Translations under genes and position numbers: made by a program
NCBI GenBank assembly: GCA_013314755.1
Contig: JABUFA010000017.1
Location: 1-64,000 of the forward strand
Direction of reading: 5' to 3'
Origin: Chthonomonadia bacterium
GTDB taxonomy: Bacteria > Armatimonadota > HRBIN16
Length of the DNA: 64,000 nucleotides
Notes under the pieces: generated by a model
The model's input: the letters and a program-made list of their open reading frames with translations, nothing else
What the model was told of the DNA's origin: nothing
Databases searched by the model: none
Shown here: in pieces, positions 16,018 through 25,165 of the stretch
Layout of the letters: each line of letters opens with the position of its first letter
Position numbering within the stretch: the first letter of the stretch is position 1

Positions 16018-16701
16018 CTACTCGTCCTGGAGCGCTGCGGTCCGGCGATTCAGTGCATCTAGAACGGCGTTCACCACGGCACGGTTCACATCGTTGCGCA
16101 CCAGTGCCGAACCGGTGAGGACATCCTCACCATACTGAGAAAGCATGTTTACCACGGCAACAACAAGCTGCCTGCCGGCAACTACCACGTTGGGGTTAAT
16201 CTCTTCCACGGCAATCTGGTCGGTCATGCGGCAGGCTTGCTCAACGGCACGCACTGTCGCAGTTGCTATCAGGCGCAACTGATTCGGCTGACTTCCCTGA
16301 CCGGCAGCCTGTCCCGTGAAGGTTTCGGAGCCACGCTGCAGATGTACTGTGGCTTCTGCCTTCGTCCCATTAACGGCAAGCTCGACATCAACAACGCGGA
16401 GACGGTTTCGCACCGAGCGCAACAGGGTACCCTGCAATTGGGCAACACTGATTTTGCGATGGTCCACCACGATTCCATGTGAGGCAAGCAATGCCGATTC
16501 AATGTCGCGTACCACCTGCTTGGGTGAACGATTCGAAGAGACCAGTACGTGGATCTCCTGTATCGCCCCACTCCTGTCCACAATCACACGGGCAGACAGA
16601 ACCTCGCGCAACTGGCGAATAACACCCTCAACCTGCTCAGCAGGCACCTGTGCGCGGGCACTCTTGCTCACCGCCACTTCTCCTGTTGGCTGGTGGGACA
16701 C
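16018..16701 (-). CDS. Two-domain protein of unknown function in c-di-GMP operon
   Basis: About 227 residues. The first half (VEGVIRQLREVLSARVIVD through VDHRKISVAQLQ) has the alternating pattern of a small alpha/beta domain, with the phrase SSNRSPKQVVRDIESALL. The second half matches the C-terminal 120 residues of the CBS-GGDEF protein at 9973-11271. No signal peptide or membrane segment. GTG at 16701 is preferred, with GGGGAGG seven bases upstream; TTG at 16707 and GTG at 16671 are alternatives. First gene of the leftward operon that includes both HD-GYP proteins. I do not know its function. Confidence 0.8.
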   Translation of the reverse strand: MSHQPTGEVAVSKSARAQVPAEQVEGVIRQLREVLSARVIVDRSGAIQEIHVLVSSNRSPKQVVRDIESALLASHGIVVDHRKISVAQLQGTLLRSVRNRLRVVDVELAVNGTKAEATVHLQRGSETFTGQAAGQGSQPNQLRLIATATVRAVEQACRMTDQIAVEEINPNVVVAGRQLVVAVVNMLSQYGEDVLTGSALVRNDVNRAVVNAVLDALNRRTAALQDE

Positions 16702-16967
16702 TCCCAACCTCCCCTTTCGGCAGGTGTCGCTTCGTCCTCCAGCTCTCTTTCCGCAGTACTACCGCAACATTGCTGGGGTTGTGTGTTATTGTAACAAATC
16801 GATGTATATCTTCGCAAGAGGATACTGCTGATTCCTGCACGATTTTGCTCCGCCCGGGCAAAAAATCTTTAAAAACCGCGACACAGGCGAGTTTATCCGC
16901 AGGAAGGCAGCAGGCTTCGGGCAAAATGTACAGAGCGAATCTCTGCAAGCGAAGGGAGGCATCATCT

Positions 16968-18014
16968 ATGCGCTGGAGCCTGTGTCTGCTGTTAGCATGT
17001 ATGGTGCTGGCAGGCTGTGCTCGAAAGACCACTGCTCCCACCTCACCCACTCAAACAAGCACGCCCCAGCGAACGTTTCGGTTCGCAATCATCCCCAAGC
17101 AGCTGGATAACCCCGTGTTCAACTACGCCAAGATGGGCGCACTGGGCGCCGCCGCCAAACTGAGCAATGTGGAAATCTACTGGAACGCTCCTGAAACCAA
17201 CGACGAAGCCAAACAGGCGCAGATTTTTGAAACCTACGTGCGCCAGAAAGTGGACGGCATCGCCGTATCCTGCGTGAACGCCGAAATCATGCGCAGAGTG
17301 ATCGATAAAGCGGTGGAACAGGGCATCCCGGTCGTTACCTGGGACAGCGACTCGCCCAACAGCAAACGTCAGGCGTTCTTCGGAATGGACGACTATGAAG
17401 CGGGCAAGATTATCGGCGAGGAGCTGGCTAAACTCATTAACGGCAAAGGCAAGGTGGCTATCCTGTCGGGGGTGCAGGGCGCGCAGAACCTGACCACGCG
17501 CATCCGCGGCGTGCAGGACGCGTTGAAAGACTACCCCGATATCCGCATCGTCACCACCGTCTACTGCAACGACGACGCCACCCGCGCCGAGTCGCTCATC
17601 AACAGCGTGATGCAGCAGCATCCCGACCTCGCCGGATGGGCGATGGTGGGCGGCTGGCCCCTGTTTACCAAGACGGGGCTGAACGGCATCAAGCCCGGCG
17701 TGACCAAAGTGGTCTCCGTCGACCCGCTGGAGGGCAACCCCTGGACATGGATAGAAAAAGGCTACGTGCAGGTGTGCATCGGGCAGAAGGTGTTCGACTG
17801 GGGCGCCAAAAGCGTGGAGATTCTGTACAGCCTGGCGCAGGGCAGGGGCGTGCCGCAGGCGGACGAAAAAGGGTTCGTAAATTCAGGGCTGGACATCGTG
17901 GTGCTGGATAAAAGCAAGTTTGCCGACCCCTCGCGCTACATCTCGCTGGAAGACTATAAGAAGATGTTCGAACAGCGCAAACAGGAGGCGCAGGGCATCG
18001 AAGCGAAGCAGTAG
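16968..18014 (+). CDS. Sugar ABC transporter substrate-binding lipoprotein
   Basis: 348 residues; a lipoprotein signal peptide with lipobox LAGC (Cys near residue 17) and a type I periplasmic binding fold (RbsB/Peripla_BP_4 family). Recognisable strands include FAIIPKQLDNPVF, VDGIAVSCVNAE, IPVVTWDSDSPNSKR and GKVAILSGVQGAQN. It likely binds a monosaccharide or derivative. Start has GGGAGG seven bases upstream. The partner downstream is a sugar isomerase-like gene; no permease or ATPase is adjacent. Confidence 0.9.
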   Translation: MRWSLCLLLACMVLAGCARKTTAPTSPTQTSTPQRTFRFAIIPKQLDNPVFNYAKMGALGAAAKLSNVEIYWNAPETNDEAKQAQIFETYVRQKVDGIAVSCVNAEIMRRVIDKAVEQGIPVVTWDSDSPNSKRQAFFGMDDYEAGKIIGEELAKLINGKGKVAILSGVQGAQNLTTRIRGVQDALKDYPDIRIVTTVYCNDDATRAESLINSVMQQHPDLAGWAMVGGWPLFTKTGLNGIKPGVTKVVSVDPLEGNPWTWIEKGYVQVCIGQKVFDWGAKSVEILYSLAQGRGVPQADEKGFVNSGLDIVVLDKSKFADPSRYISLEDYKKMFEQRKQEAQGIEAKQ

Positions 18015-18043
18015 AACCGTTACTTCATCTCAGGAGAGGACAG

Positions 18044-18850
18044 ATGGCGAAAATCGGTGTGATTCACTATAACTGGCCCGGCTTTTCGTTCGAACAGTTT
18101 CTGAAGTTCGCAGCGGAAACGGGCTACCAGTACGTGGAACTGCAAATCAACGATGTGTGGACGCCAGACAACGACAACCCCGAACGCAACGCCGAACAGG
18201 TGCGCAAACTGGTGGAGTCGTACGGACTGCAGGTATCCGCGCTGGCAGCGGGCAACGACTTCCTGCAGGTGGACGAAGATGCTATCCGCCATCAGGTGGA
18301 ACGGATGAAGCGCGTCTGTCGCCTCACACGCATTCTGAACGAGCAGGCGGTGGTGCGCAGTGAGGGCGGCGCGCCCAAAGAGAGCGTTCCTCGCGCCAGA
18401 TGGCTGGATGCGCTGACCGAATGCTTCCGCCGGTGTCTGGACTTCGTGGACGAGATGCAGGTTGCGCTTGCCATCGACAACCATGGCTACATCACCAACG
18501 ATTACACCATCCTGCTGATGCTCCTGCAGCGGCTGAACCACCCGCTCATCGGCACCAATCTGGACACCATGAACTATCGCTGGTACGGGCACGACCTGCA
18601 GGTGTGCAAGCGCATCTACGAGTTGATGGCTCCGTATGCGAAGCATACCCATTTCAAGGATGGCTTCGGCAGCCTGGCGGAGTACCGCGGCGCCGCGCTG
18701 GGCGATGGCGAGATTGACCTTCTGCACGCGCTGGATTGTCTGAAACAGGCGGGGTACGATGGCGTCTACTGTGCGGAATACGAGGGGCCTGAGGCAGCAG
18801 GCGGCGTGGGCTATGCCAAATGCTACCGCTGGCTGAAGGAGCACGTGTAA
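18044..18850 (+). CDS. Sugar phosphate isomerase/epimerase family TIM barrel
   Basis: 268-residue AP-endonuclease-2-like (xylose-isomerase-like) barrel. Visible metal-site segments include ALAIDNHGYI, GTNLDTMNY, YAKHTHFKDGF and CAEYEGPEA, with His, Asp and Glu in the expected positions on successive strands. Members isomerise or epimerise sugars or inositol derivatives; substrate unknown. It follows the sugar-binding lipoprotein by 29 bases, probably one operon for uptake and processing of the same sugar. Confidence 0.85.
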   Translation: MAKIGVIHYNWPGFSFEQFLKFAAETGYQYVELQINDVWTPDNDNPERNAEQVRKLVESYGLQVSALAAGNDFLQVDEDAIRHQVERMKRVCRLTRILNEQAVVRSEGGAPKESVPRARWLDALTECFRRCLDFVDEMQVALAIDNHGYITNDYTILLMLLQRLNHPLIGTNLDTMNYRWYGHDLQVCKRIYELMAPYAKHTHFKDGFGSLAEYRGAALGDGEIDLLHALDCLKQAGYDGVYCAEYEGPEAAGGVGYAKCYRWLKEHV

Positions 18851-18863
18851 TCATATGTCACAC

Positions 18864-19110
18864 TGGAGGGCGAACCTCCTGGTGAGCCGACCTCTCTCCA
18901 GACCTATCCCCGACGCGGGGAGAGGCGAGGCTCCTCTTCCCTCGCAGGGAAGGGGCTGGGGGTTAGGTTGACAACGGCTCGGCAGGAGCCTCGCCCTCCA
19001 ACGATAAGATAACCCGCCAGTTTGGATGGCGAACCTTCCGGTGAGCCGAAACACAGCCCCACCTGACCTCCCCGCAGGCGCGGGAAACCCTCGCCCCTAA
19101 CCCCTCTCCC
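18864..19110. repeat. Cluster of palindromic dispersed repeats
   Basis: Three copies of a 26-bp core (18864-18889; inverted at 18975-19000; 19023-19048) of the form TGGAGGGCGA-SCTCCTG-GAGCCG. They are joined to the palindrome CCCCTTCCCT-GCG-AGGGAAGGGG-like sequence around 18935-18956 and to GACCTCCCCGC-type stretches. The rest of the 398-base gap before plsY holds nothing coding that I can support. The same composite recurs at 49609-49790 and 52151-52470. Confidence 0.8.
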
Positions 19111-19248
19111 GACCTCTTGCTCACGATGGTGGTAAAGGGACTTTTCAGAGCCACAAAAAGGCCGCGCTCTGAGCAGGCAGCAGGAGTACGAGCATCTGAA
19201 CCACGAAATATCTTGCCGGGCGTACTGCGCAGGAGGTAAGGACGGGAA

Positions 19249-19848
19249 ATGTTCGCCGACATCCTGCAGGCACTGATAGTGGGTTACCTTATCGGGGGGA
19301 TACCCTTTGGGTGGCTGATTGCCAAACTGTGGAAAGGGGTAGACCTGCGCGAGGTGGGCAGTGGCAACATTGGCGCCACGAACGCCTATCGCGTGCTGGG
19401 GCCCGTGGCGGGCATCCTCGTCTTCCTGCTGGATACCGCAAAGGGGCTGGTGCCTGTGGTGTTGAGCCAGCAGATGGGCTGGAGCGGCATCGCAGGCGGC
19501 ATCGGCGCAATCGTGGGGCACAGCTTCTCGCCCTACCTGCGCGGGCGCGGGGGCAGGGCGGTAGCAACCAGTCTGGGCGTGTTTCTGGGGCTGTCGCCGT
19601 GGGCGTCGCTGTGCGCGTTTGGCACGTGGGGGGTGCTGGTGGTGCTGACGCGCTATGTGTCGGTGGCATCGGTGATTGGCTCGCTGTCCCTGCCGCTGGT
19701 GTGGATGTGGGTGTTTCGCACCGATACCGCCGTACACGCTATCGCCCTGCTTGCTGCGCTTTGGATTGCCTGGAAGCATCGCCCGAACTTCCAGCGACTG
19801 CGAGCAGGCACGGAACCACGAGTGCACCTCTGGGGGAGAAACCGATGA
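19249..19848 (+). CDS. plsY: Acyl-phosphate glycerol-3-phosphate acyltransferase PlsY
   Basis: 199-residue membrane enzyme that makes lysophosphatidic acid from acyl phosphate and glycerol 3-phosphate, the first step of phospholipid synthesis. Five to six hydrophobic segments; motif 1 GSGNIGATNAYR is intact. Motif 2, usually GGKGVAT, reads GRGGRAVATSLGVF, and motif 3 region RYVSVASV is present. The stop overlaps the start of the AMMECR1 gene (TGA in ATGA). Confidence 0.93.
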   Translation: MFADILQALIVGYLIGGIPFGWLIAKLWKGVDLREVGSGNIGATNAYRVLGPVAGILVFLLDTAKGLVPVVLSQQMGWSGIAGGIGAIVGHSFSPYLRGRGGRAVATSLGVFLGLSPWASLCAFGTWGVLVVLTRYVSVASVIGSLSLPLVWMWVFRTDTAVHAIALLAALWIAWKHRPNFQRLRAGTEPRVHLWGRNR

Positions 19849-20372
19849 CAGAACCGCATCATCCATACGTTCGACTGGCGCGTGACGCCGTAGAAGCGTT
19901 CCTGCGCAATCGTGAAATCATCGAACCGCCGCCTGACCTGCCACCGCCACCGACGGACAAATGGCAGGGAGTGTTTGTGTCCATTCACACCTCCGATGGG
20001 CAGCTGCGCGGGTGCATCGGCACACTGCGCCCCCTGCACGCGGACATCGGCAGGGAGATTATTCTGGTGGCGCTGGACGCCGCGCTGAAGGACCCGCGTT
20101 TTCCGCCCGTGGATGTGTCGGAGCTGCATGACCTGCATTACACGGTGTATGTGCTGTATCCGCCCGAGCCGGTCTCATCGCCGGAGGAGCTGGACCCACA
20201 GCGCTACGGCGTTATCGTGAGCACGGAGGACGGCAGGCGTGGACTGCTTTTACCCGACCTGCCCGAGGTGAACACGGTGGAACAGCAGTTGCGCATCGCC
20301 TGCATGAAGGCGGGCATCGCACCGGGAGAGGAGTTTTCCATCGAGCGGTTCCGAGCGGACAGGTTTGAATAA
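19845..20372 (+). CDS. AMMECR1 / AmmeMemoRadiSam protein A
   Basis: 175 residues of the AMMECR1 domain: GVFVSIHTSDGQLRGCIGT near residue 43, ALKDPRFPPV, and the closing EVNTVEQQLRIACMKAGI. In many prokaryotes this domain sits with a Memo-like and a radical-SAM gene; neither partner is visible here. Molecular activity of the family is not settled. Translationally coupled to plsY by a 4-base overlap. Confidence 0.9.
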   Translation: MTEPHHPYVRLARDAVEAFLRNREIIEPPPDLPPPPTDKWQGVFVSIHTSDGQLRGCIGTLRPLHADIGREIILVALDAALKDPRFPPVDVSELHDLHYTVYVLYPPEPVSSPEELDPQRYGVIVSTEDGRRGLLLPDLPEVNTVEQQLRIACMKAGIAPGEEFSIERFRADRFE

Positions 20373-20397
20373 AGACGCCGGGCATTTTCTGTCACGG

Positions 20398-20467
20398 CTG
20401 AGGAATTGAATGTAGGGGCGCACTGAGGGATTGAATGTAGTAGGGGCGCACGGCCGTGCGCCCCTAC
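20398..20467. repeat. GGGGCGCAC palindromic repeat
   Basis: A perfect 28-bp palindrome at 20440-20467 (GTAGGGGCGCACGG and its complement), preceded by a partial direct repeat GATTGAATGTAG / GAATTGAATGTAGGGGCGCAC. No U-run follows on either strand, so it is not a convincing terminator. It lies between AMMECR1 and the leftward tRNA cluster. Confidence 0.75.
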
Positions 20468-20561
20468 AGAACGATATGTCCTACAGCTATGCTTTCGCGG
20501 GAAAAAAGGCGTTCTACAAAGGGACGTCGGTAGCGGGAAGGCTGGTAGTAGAGGTCATCTC

Positions 20562-20637
20562 TGGTGGAGCAGGGGGGATTCGAACCCCCGACCTCTACAT
20601 TGCGATTGTAGCGCTCTCCCAGCTGAGCTACTGCCCC
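20562..20637 (-). tRNA. tRNA-Ala (CGC)
   Basis: 76 bases including an encoded CCA. Acceptor GGGGCAG pairs with CTGCTCC and contains the G3:U70 wobble that identifies alanine tRNAs. Anticodon loop ATCGCAA gives anticodon CGC (reads GCG). D-loop AGCTGGGA and T-loop TTCGAAT are standard. Confidence 0.96.
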
Positions 20638-20688
20638 ACGCCACCATGCAGTATACCCGATTTTGCCCGCCACTGCAAGCGGTGAAAA

Positions 20689-20764
<76 letters not shown>

Positions 20765-20780
20765 ACCTGCATAAAAAAGC

Positions 20781-20856
<76 letters not shown>

Positions 20857-20954
20857 ATCCAACGCACTCATAATTATACAACATCTGCGTGTATCATGCA
20901 AGAAGCATGTTGTGCTCATGCGCCCTTGCGCAACCTCTCACACCGCTGCACCCT

Positions 20955-21098
20955 CTACTTGCTGCTGCCAATCTTGTAAATCTTCGTCCCGCAGGTCACA
21001 CAAGTGCCAACGGTTGCCGGGCGCCCGTTCTTGAGCGTGATGGCCGTCGGATTTTTCATCTCCTTTTTCGCCTTGCACTTGACGCAGTAACCCTCCAT
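20955..21098 (-). CDS. DUF5679-type short zinc-ribbon protein
   Basis: 47 residues: MEGYCVKCKAKKEMKN, then a GRPATVGTCVTCGTKIYKI ending. Two CxxC pairs (C5/C8 and C33/C36) form a rubredoxin-like knuckle as in DUF5679 proteins. The start has AGGGAGGGG upstream. It is transcribed toward the tRNA cluster. Function of the family is unknown; size and charge suggest nucleic-acid or ribosome association, which is inference. Confidence 0.85.
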   Translation of the reverse strand: MEGYCVKCKAKKEMKNPTAITLKNGRPATVGTCVTCGTKIYKIGSSK

Positions 21099-21264
21099 CA
21101 GATAACCCCTCCCTTGGAAAGATAGTTAAGCAGGAGTTCGCCTGCTATTATGCAGATTCCTACCCCAAACGTCGATTCCTTCCCCATCCTGTGACTTTTG
21201 CAGGTATCGTACTCCTCTGTCGGGAAAATGCAGATACGTGGACGGCTCGCAGGAACGGCAACAG

Positions 21265-23979
21265 ATGCGCACGTGGAAACAGGAAGGTGTGCTGATGATT
21301 CTGGCAGGACTGCTCAGCCTGCTGGCGGGACTGCTCGCCTGGCTGGGCTTACTTGCCACGCGGTCCCTATCCGCGCAGAGCTATCTGGTGGTGCTTCTGT
21401 GCGTCCTCATCGCCAGTGGGTTGCCCCTGTTCGTGCACCGGGTGATGCGCCAGCGAACCCAGCCCGGCGACCCCATCATCTTGCCGGTGGTGTTTGTGCT
21501 GAGCGGCGTCGGACTGGCGAACCTGCTGGGGGCATCGGGCAGGGGCGACATTGCCTTCGCCACCCGCCATGTGATGGGCATGTTCGCGGGCGCGGTGCTG
21601 GTCTCCCTGCTGGCGAGCATGAACCACACCCGGCGAAGGGAACTGCTGGAATATCGTTATCTCTGGGCACTGCTGGCGCTCCTGCTGGGGGTGCTTTTAC
21701 TGCTGTTCGGCAGGGGACCGGGCGGTACGCGCCTGCAGTTGTTTGGCTTCCTGCCGGTGGAGGTAATGAAGCCGCTTCTGCTCCTCTTCGTGGGGGGATA
21801 CACCGCATGGCGGTTTGGTGCAGGTGGTCCCGTGCGCACCGGCACGCACTGGTGGCAGATGCGCTGGCAGGAGATACTGCCCCTGCTGGTGCTGTTTGCG
21901 GTCATGCTGGGCATCTTTGCGCTCGCTCGCGACTTCGGTCCGGCTCTCACGCTGTATCTGACCCTGCTGGTGATGCTGTATCTGGTCACGGGCAGGGCGA
22001 TGCTGTTGGCGGTGGGGGGCGTGCTGATGGTAGTGGGTGTGGCGCTGGTGGAACTGCTCGGTATCGGCGTTTTGCCAACGCGCGTTGCCATGTGGCTGTC
22101 CCCCTGGCGCATCACCGAAGAGAACGCCCGACACCTGGCGCATTGCCTGTGGTCGCTGGCAACGGGAGGGCTGTTCGGCAGTGGGCTGGCGCTGGGCAAG
22201 CCGGAGATATTGCCATTTGCCCGCTCCGACTCGGTGTTCGGCACCTGGGGCGAGCAGATGGGGCTGGTGGGCACGCTCTGCCTGCTGTGCCTGTATGCGC
22301 TGTGGATTGGTCGGGCGTTTCGCATCGCCCAGAGGGCTACTGCGACAGAAGACCGCTTGCTGGCGGCAGGTATCGCCGTGCTGGAGGGCACGCAGGTCAC
22401 GCTCATCTGCGCGGGCATCGTCGGCCTCCTGCCGATGACGGGCATGTCCCTGCCGTTTATCGCTCAGGGCAACTCCGCCCTGCTGGCGAACTTCGCCATG
22501 ATTGGCTTGCTGTACAGCATCACCGCCTCGCCCTCTCCCCATCCCGCCTCCCGCGCGTCTAACAGGTATCTTTTCCGCCTGCGCGTGCTGGCGCTGGCGT
22601 TTGTCGGGCTGATTCTGGGCGTCATCGGCGGGCGTTGTGTATGGATTCAGGGCTGGAAAGCGGACGATCTCGCGGTGCAGTCGCTCATGGTGCACCTGCC
22701 GAAGGATGACCCCCATCGTGTGCTTAATCCGCGCCTGTCCGCCCTCGCCCAGCGCATCCCCCGGGGAAGGATCCTTGACTCAATGGGCGCGGTGCTGGCT
22801 GAAACGCGCAACGGACAGCGCGTCTATCCCTGCGGCTCTGCCTGCGCCCAGCTGGTGGGATGGCTGGACTCGCGTTTTGGCGGACCCACCGGCATGGAGG
22901 CACGCTATAACCGACGTCTGCGGGGCTATGATAGCCAGCGCGACCTGCTGAGGCTGTACCGACGCAAAGACCTGCCGTTCTTCCGCCTGCCGGCGGGGCG
23001 GGATGTGGTTCTGACCATTTCCAGCAAGGCTCAGCAACGCGCTCTCCGCGCCCTCCAGCAGGCGTATCCAGACGGCAACGGGGTGTTCGTGCTGATAGAC
23101 GCGCAGAGCCGGCAGGTGCTGACCGCTGTGGGCACGCCCGTCTTTGACCCCAACCAGTTGACGCCCAGCCTGTGGCAGAAGCTGCGCACTCGCCCGGATG
23201 CGCCGCTGGTGTTTCGTCCGGTAGACGGGCTGTATCCACCCGGCTCCGTGTTCAAAGTGGTGACCGCCGCGGCGGCGCTGGAGGGAGGCGTGCCTCTGCG
23301 CCATAACTGCCGCCACCGCGAGCGCAACGTGCGCTGGAAAGTGGAGGGCAAAACCTACGTGAAACCTCGCCTGAGCGACCATCCCTCCATGCGCGCACAT
23401 GGTACTCTGGGGCTTCGAGATGCCCTGCGCCTGTCCTGCAACCTCTACTTTGCGCACCTTGCCATCGCCCTTCAGCCCGCCGCGCTGTACGAAACCGCCC
23501 GGGCGCTTGGGTTCCAGCACGTGCCCAGCCCGGAAGAGATGGCGCCCGACCTGCCCGACTACGGCTTCGGACAGGGCAAACTGCTGGCGTCGCCCATAGA
23601 GGTGGCGAACCTGATGGCAACAATCGCACAGAACGGCACCTGGCAGAAGCCTGTCTTTGCAGAGGGCAATACCTCCCCCAAACAGGTGCTCAGCGAAGCC
23701 ACCGCCGAAGCACTGCAGGGAATGCTTACCGAGGTGGTTCAGTCGGGCACCGCCTACGCCATCTTCACCGGCACCGGCTGGGAGGTGTACGGCAAAACGG
23801 GTACCGCCGAAACCACTGAAGGCAATCGCAAAGCGCATGGCTGGTTCGCCGGGGTGGTAAAATGGGATGGTCGTCCGCTGGCGTTTGCGCTCATTCTGGA
23901 ACATGGAGGCAGTGGACGCGACGCCGCCCGCGCCAGCCGGAGGATGCTTCAGCAGGTTCTGCCCGCCCTGAAGCCGTAG
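21265..23979 (+). CDS. SEDS glycosyltransferase fused to class B penicillin-binding protein
   Basis: About 904 residues in one frame, joining the two halves of the elongation/division peptidoglycan synthase. Residues 1-430 are a RodA/FtsW-type SEDS polymerase with about ten transmembrane segments and the family segments ARDFGPALTLYL and QGNSALLANFAMIGLLYS. A linking helix near 445 leads to a transpeptidase with SVFK (Ser661, Lys664), SCN (724-726) and KTG (844-846). In most bacteria these are separate partner proteins. ATG at 21265 follows AGGAACGG; GTG at 21238 would add nine residues. No MreC/MreD neighbours are present, so whether it serves elongation, division or sporulation-like growth is unknown. 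Confidence 0.93.
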   Translation: MRTWKQEGVLMILAGLLSLLAGLLAWLGLLATRSLSAQSYLVVLLCVLIASGLPLFVHRVMRQRTQPGDPIILPVVFVLSGVGLANLLGASGRGDIAFATRHVMGMFAGAVLVSLLASMNHTRRRELLEYRYLWALLALLLGVLLLLFGRGPGGTRLQLFGFLPVEVMKPLLLLFVGGYTAWRFGAGGPVRTGTHWWQMRWQEILPLLVLFAVMLGIFALARDFGPALTLYLTLLVMLYLVTGRAMLLAVGGVLMVVGVALVELLGIGVLPTRVAMWLSPWRITEENARHLAHCLWSLATGGLFGSGLALGKPEILPFARSDSVFGTWGEQMGLVGTLCLLCLYALWIGRAFRIAQRATATEDRLLAAGIAVLEGTQVTLICAGIVGLLPMTGMSLPFIAQGNSALLANFAMIGLLYSITASPSPHPASRASNRYLFRLRVLALAFVGLILGVIGGRCVWIQGWKADDLAVQSLMVHLPKDDPHRVLNPRLSALAQRIPRGRILDSMGAVLAETRNGQRVYPCGSACAQLVGWLDSRFGGPTGMEARYNRRLRGYDSQRDLLRLYRRKDLPFFRLPAGRDVVLTISSKAQQRALRALQQAYPDGNGVFVLIDAQSRQVLTAVGTPVFDPNQLTPSLWQKLRTRPDAPLVFRPVDGLYPPGSVFKVVTAAAALEGGVPLRHNCRHRERNVRWKVEGKTYVKPRLSDHPSMRAHGTLGLRDALRLSCNLYFAHLAIALQPAALYETARALGFQHVPSPEEMAPDLPDYGFGQGKLLASPIEVANLMATIAQNGTWQKPVFAEGNTSPKQVLSEATAEALQGMLTEVVQSGTAYAIFTGTGWEVYGKTGTAETTEGNRKAHGWFAGVVKWDGRPLAFALILEHGGSGRDAARASRRMLQQVLPALKP

Positions 23980-23992
23980 CGTCTGCCCGCCC

Positions 23993-25090
23993 TCAGTCTA
24001 CAACGATGGGATACCGACCGTACTCGTGGCACGCCTCGTAGAACGCCAGCACGTTCTGCAGTGGGGTGGCGGGGTTCACCTCGCTGGAGGAGCCGATGAA
24101 CAGCCCGCCTCCCGGCGCCGCGACCTGCATGGCGCGTTTGACTGCCTGCCGTATCTCGTCGGGTGTGCCCAGAGGCAGTAACTGCGAGCAATCAATACCA
24201 CCTACCAGCACCAGCCGGTCGCCGTAACGCTTTTTCAGCGGCTCCAGCTCCATGCCCGCAATCGGTTCCAGCGGGTTCAAGCCGTCAATGCCCGCATCCA
24301 GCAGGTCATCCATAATCTGCCACAGGTTGCCGTCGCTGTGGAAGATGACCCGAATGCCCGCCTCGTGCAGAGGTTCGATGCATCGCCTGAGCATCGGGAT
24401 GAAGGTGCGCCGCAGGAACGCCGGCGAGAAGAGCAGACCGTTTTTGTAGGCGATGTCGTCGCCGATGAAGTAGAGGGGGCACAACTGCTCCTCTGCTACC
24501 ACCTTTGCGAAGCGGTATGCCGTCTCTCCCTCCAGTTCCAGCAACGCCTCCACCTCCGCCGGGGCGTCGTAGATAGCATAGGCAAACCTCTGCTGTCCCA
24601 TCAAGCCGTAGGCGGCGTGAAACCCGCATCCACCGGGCGGCACGAACATGGTGTACGGAGCGAATCTCTCCTGTTCCCGTCGGATATGAGGGACCCACTC
24701 GGTGCGTATCCACTCCCAGGGCACGGGTTCTGCCTCGCGCAGATGCTCCCGCAGGTCTTCTATGCTTTCAATTTCGTAGTGCACCTTCCACGCCGTCTGC
24801 CCCGACACCAGATGCTGACCTCTGCCCTCGCCCAGAACAGTGCCGTCTTCCGTCTGCTCAAAACTGCGCCCGTAACCGCGACAGAGGTCAATCCCCAGCC
24901 CGTGGTACACACGCACCATCGCAGTCGCGTAGTCGTCGCCGGGCTGGCGGAAGTGTCTGACCGTGGCGGGGTTGTCGATGTAGTCCCATATCGGCACGCG
25001 GTCACCCTCGCGGAAGTTCATCGAGGCTTCGATCCGCGCCCACACCGCTTCGTCCAGCTCGCCTCCATATCCCACCGATAGACGCACCAT
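23993..25090 (-). CDS. Uroporphyrinogen decarboxylase-fold protein
   Basis: 365-residue URO-D family TIM barrel starting MVRLSVGYGG with GGGAGGGG upstream. Segments such as PLYFIGDDIAYKNGLLFSP, IFHSDGNL, DGLNPLEPIAGME and VGGIDCSQLLP are typical of the family branch that includes corrinoid methyltransferases and many uncharacterised proteins near sugar genes. No haem-synthesis genes are near, so true HemE activity is unlikely. A relative is encoded at 48487-49527. Confidence 0.85.
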   Translation of the reverse strand: MVRLSVGYGGELDEAVWARIEASMNFREGDRVPIWDYIDNPATVRHFRQPGDDYATAMVRVYHGLGIDLCRGYGRSFEQTEDGTVLGEGRGQHLVSGQTAWKVHYEIESIEDLREHLREAEPVPWEWIRTEWVPHIRREQERFAPYTMFVPPGGCGFHAAYGLMGQQRFAYAIYDAPAEVEALLELEGETAYRFAKVVAEEQLCPLYFIGDDIAYKNGLLFSPAFLRRTFIPMLRRCIEPLHEAGIRVIFHSDGNLWQIMDDLLDAGIDGLNPLEPIAGMELEPLKKRYGDRLVLVGGIDCSQLLPLGTPDEIRQAVKRAMQVAAPGGGLFIGSSSEVNPATPLQNVLAFYEACHEYGRYPIVVD

Positions 25091-25165
25091 ATTTGCTCCC
25101 CTCCCGTTGTGTGTTGTAACATTCTACGCTGTCGTGCCGTCTGTACCCTTTGAAAGGAGGCACAC

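Noticed and set aside
18864-19110. Repeat cluster as a CRISPR array
   Set aside because: Cores are few, occur in both orientations, have irregular spacing and contain their own palindromes; no cas genes are present.
20440-20467. Palindrome as a rho-independent terminator for tRNAs or AMMECR1
   Set aside because: No T-run follows the stem on either strand.
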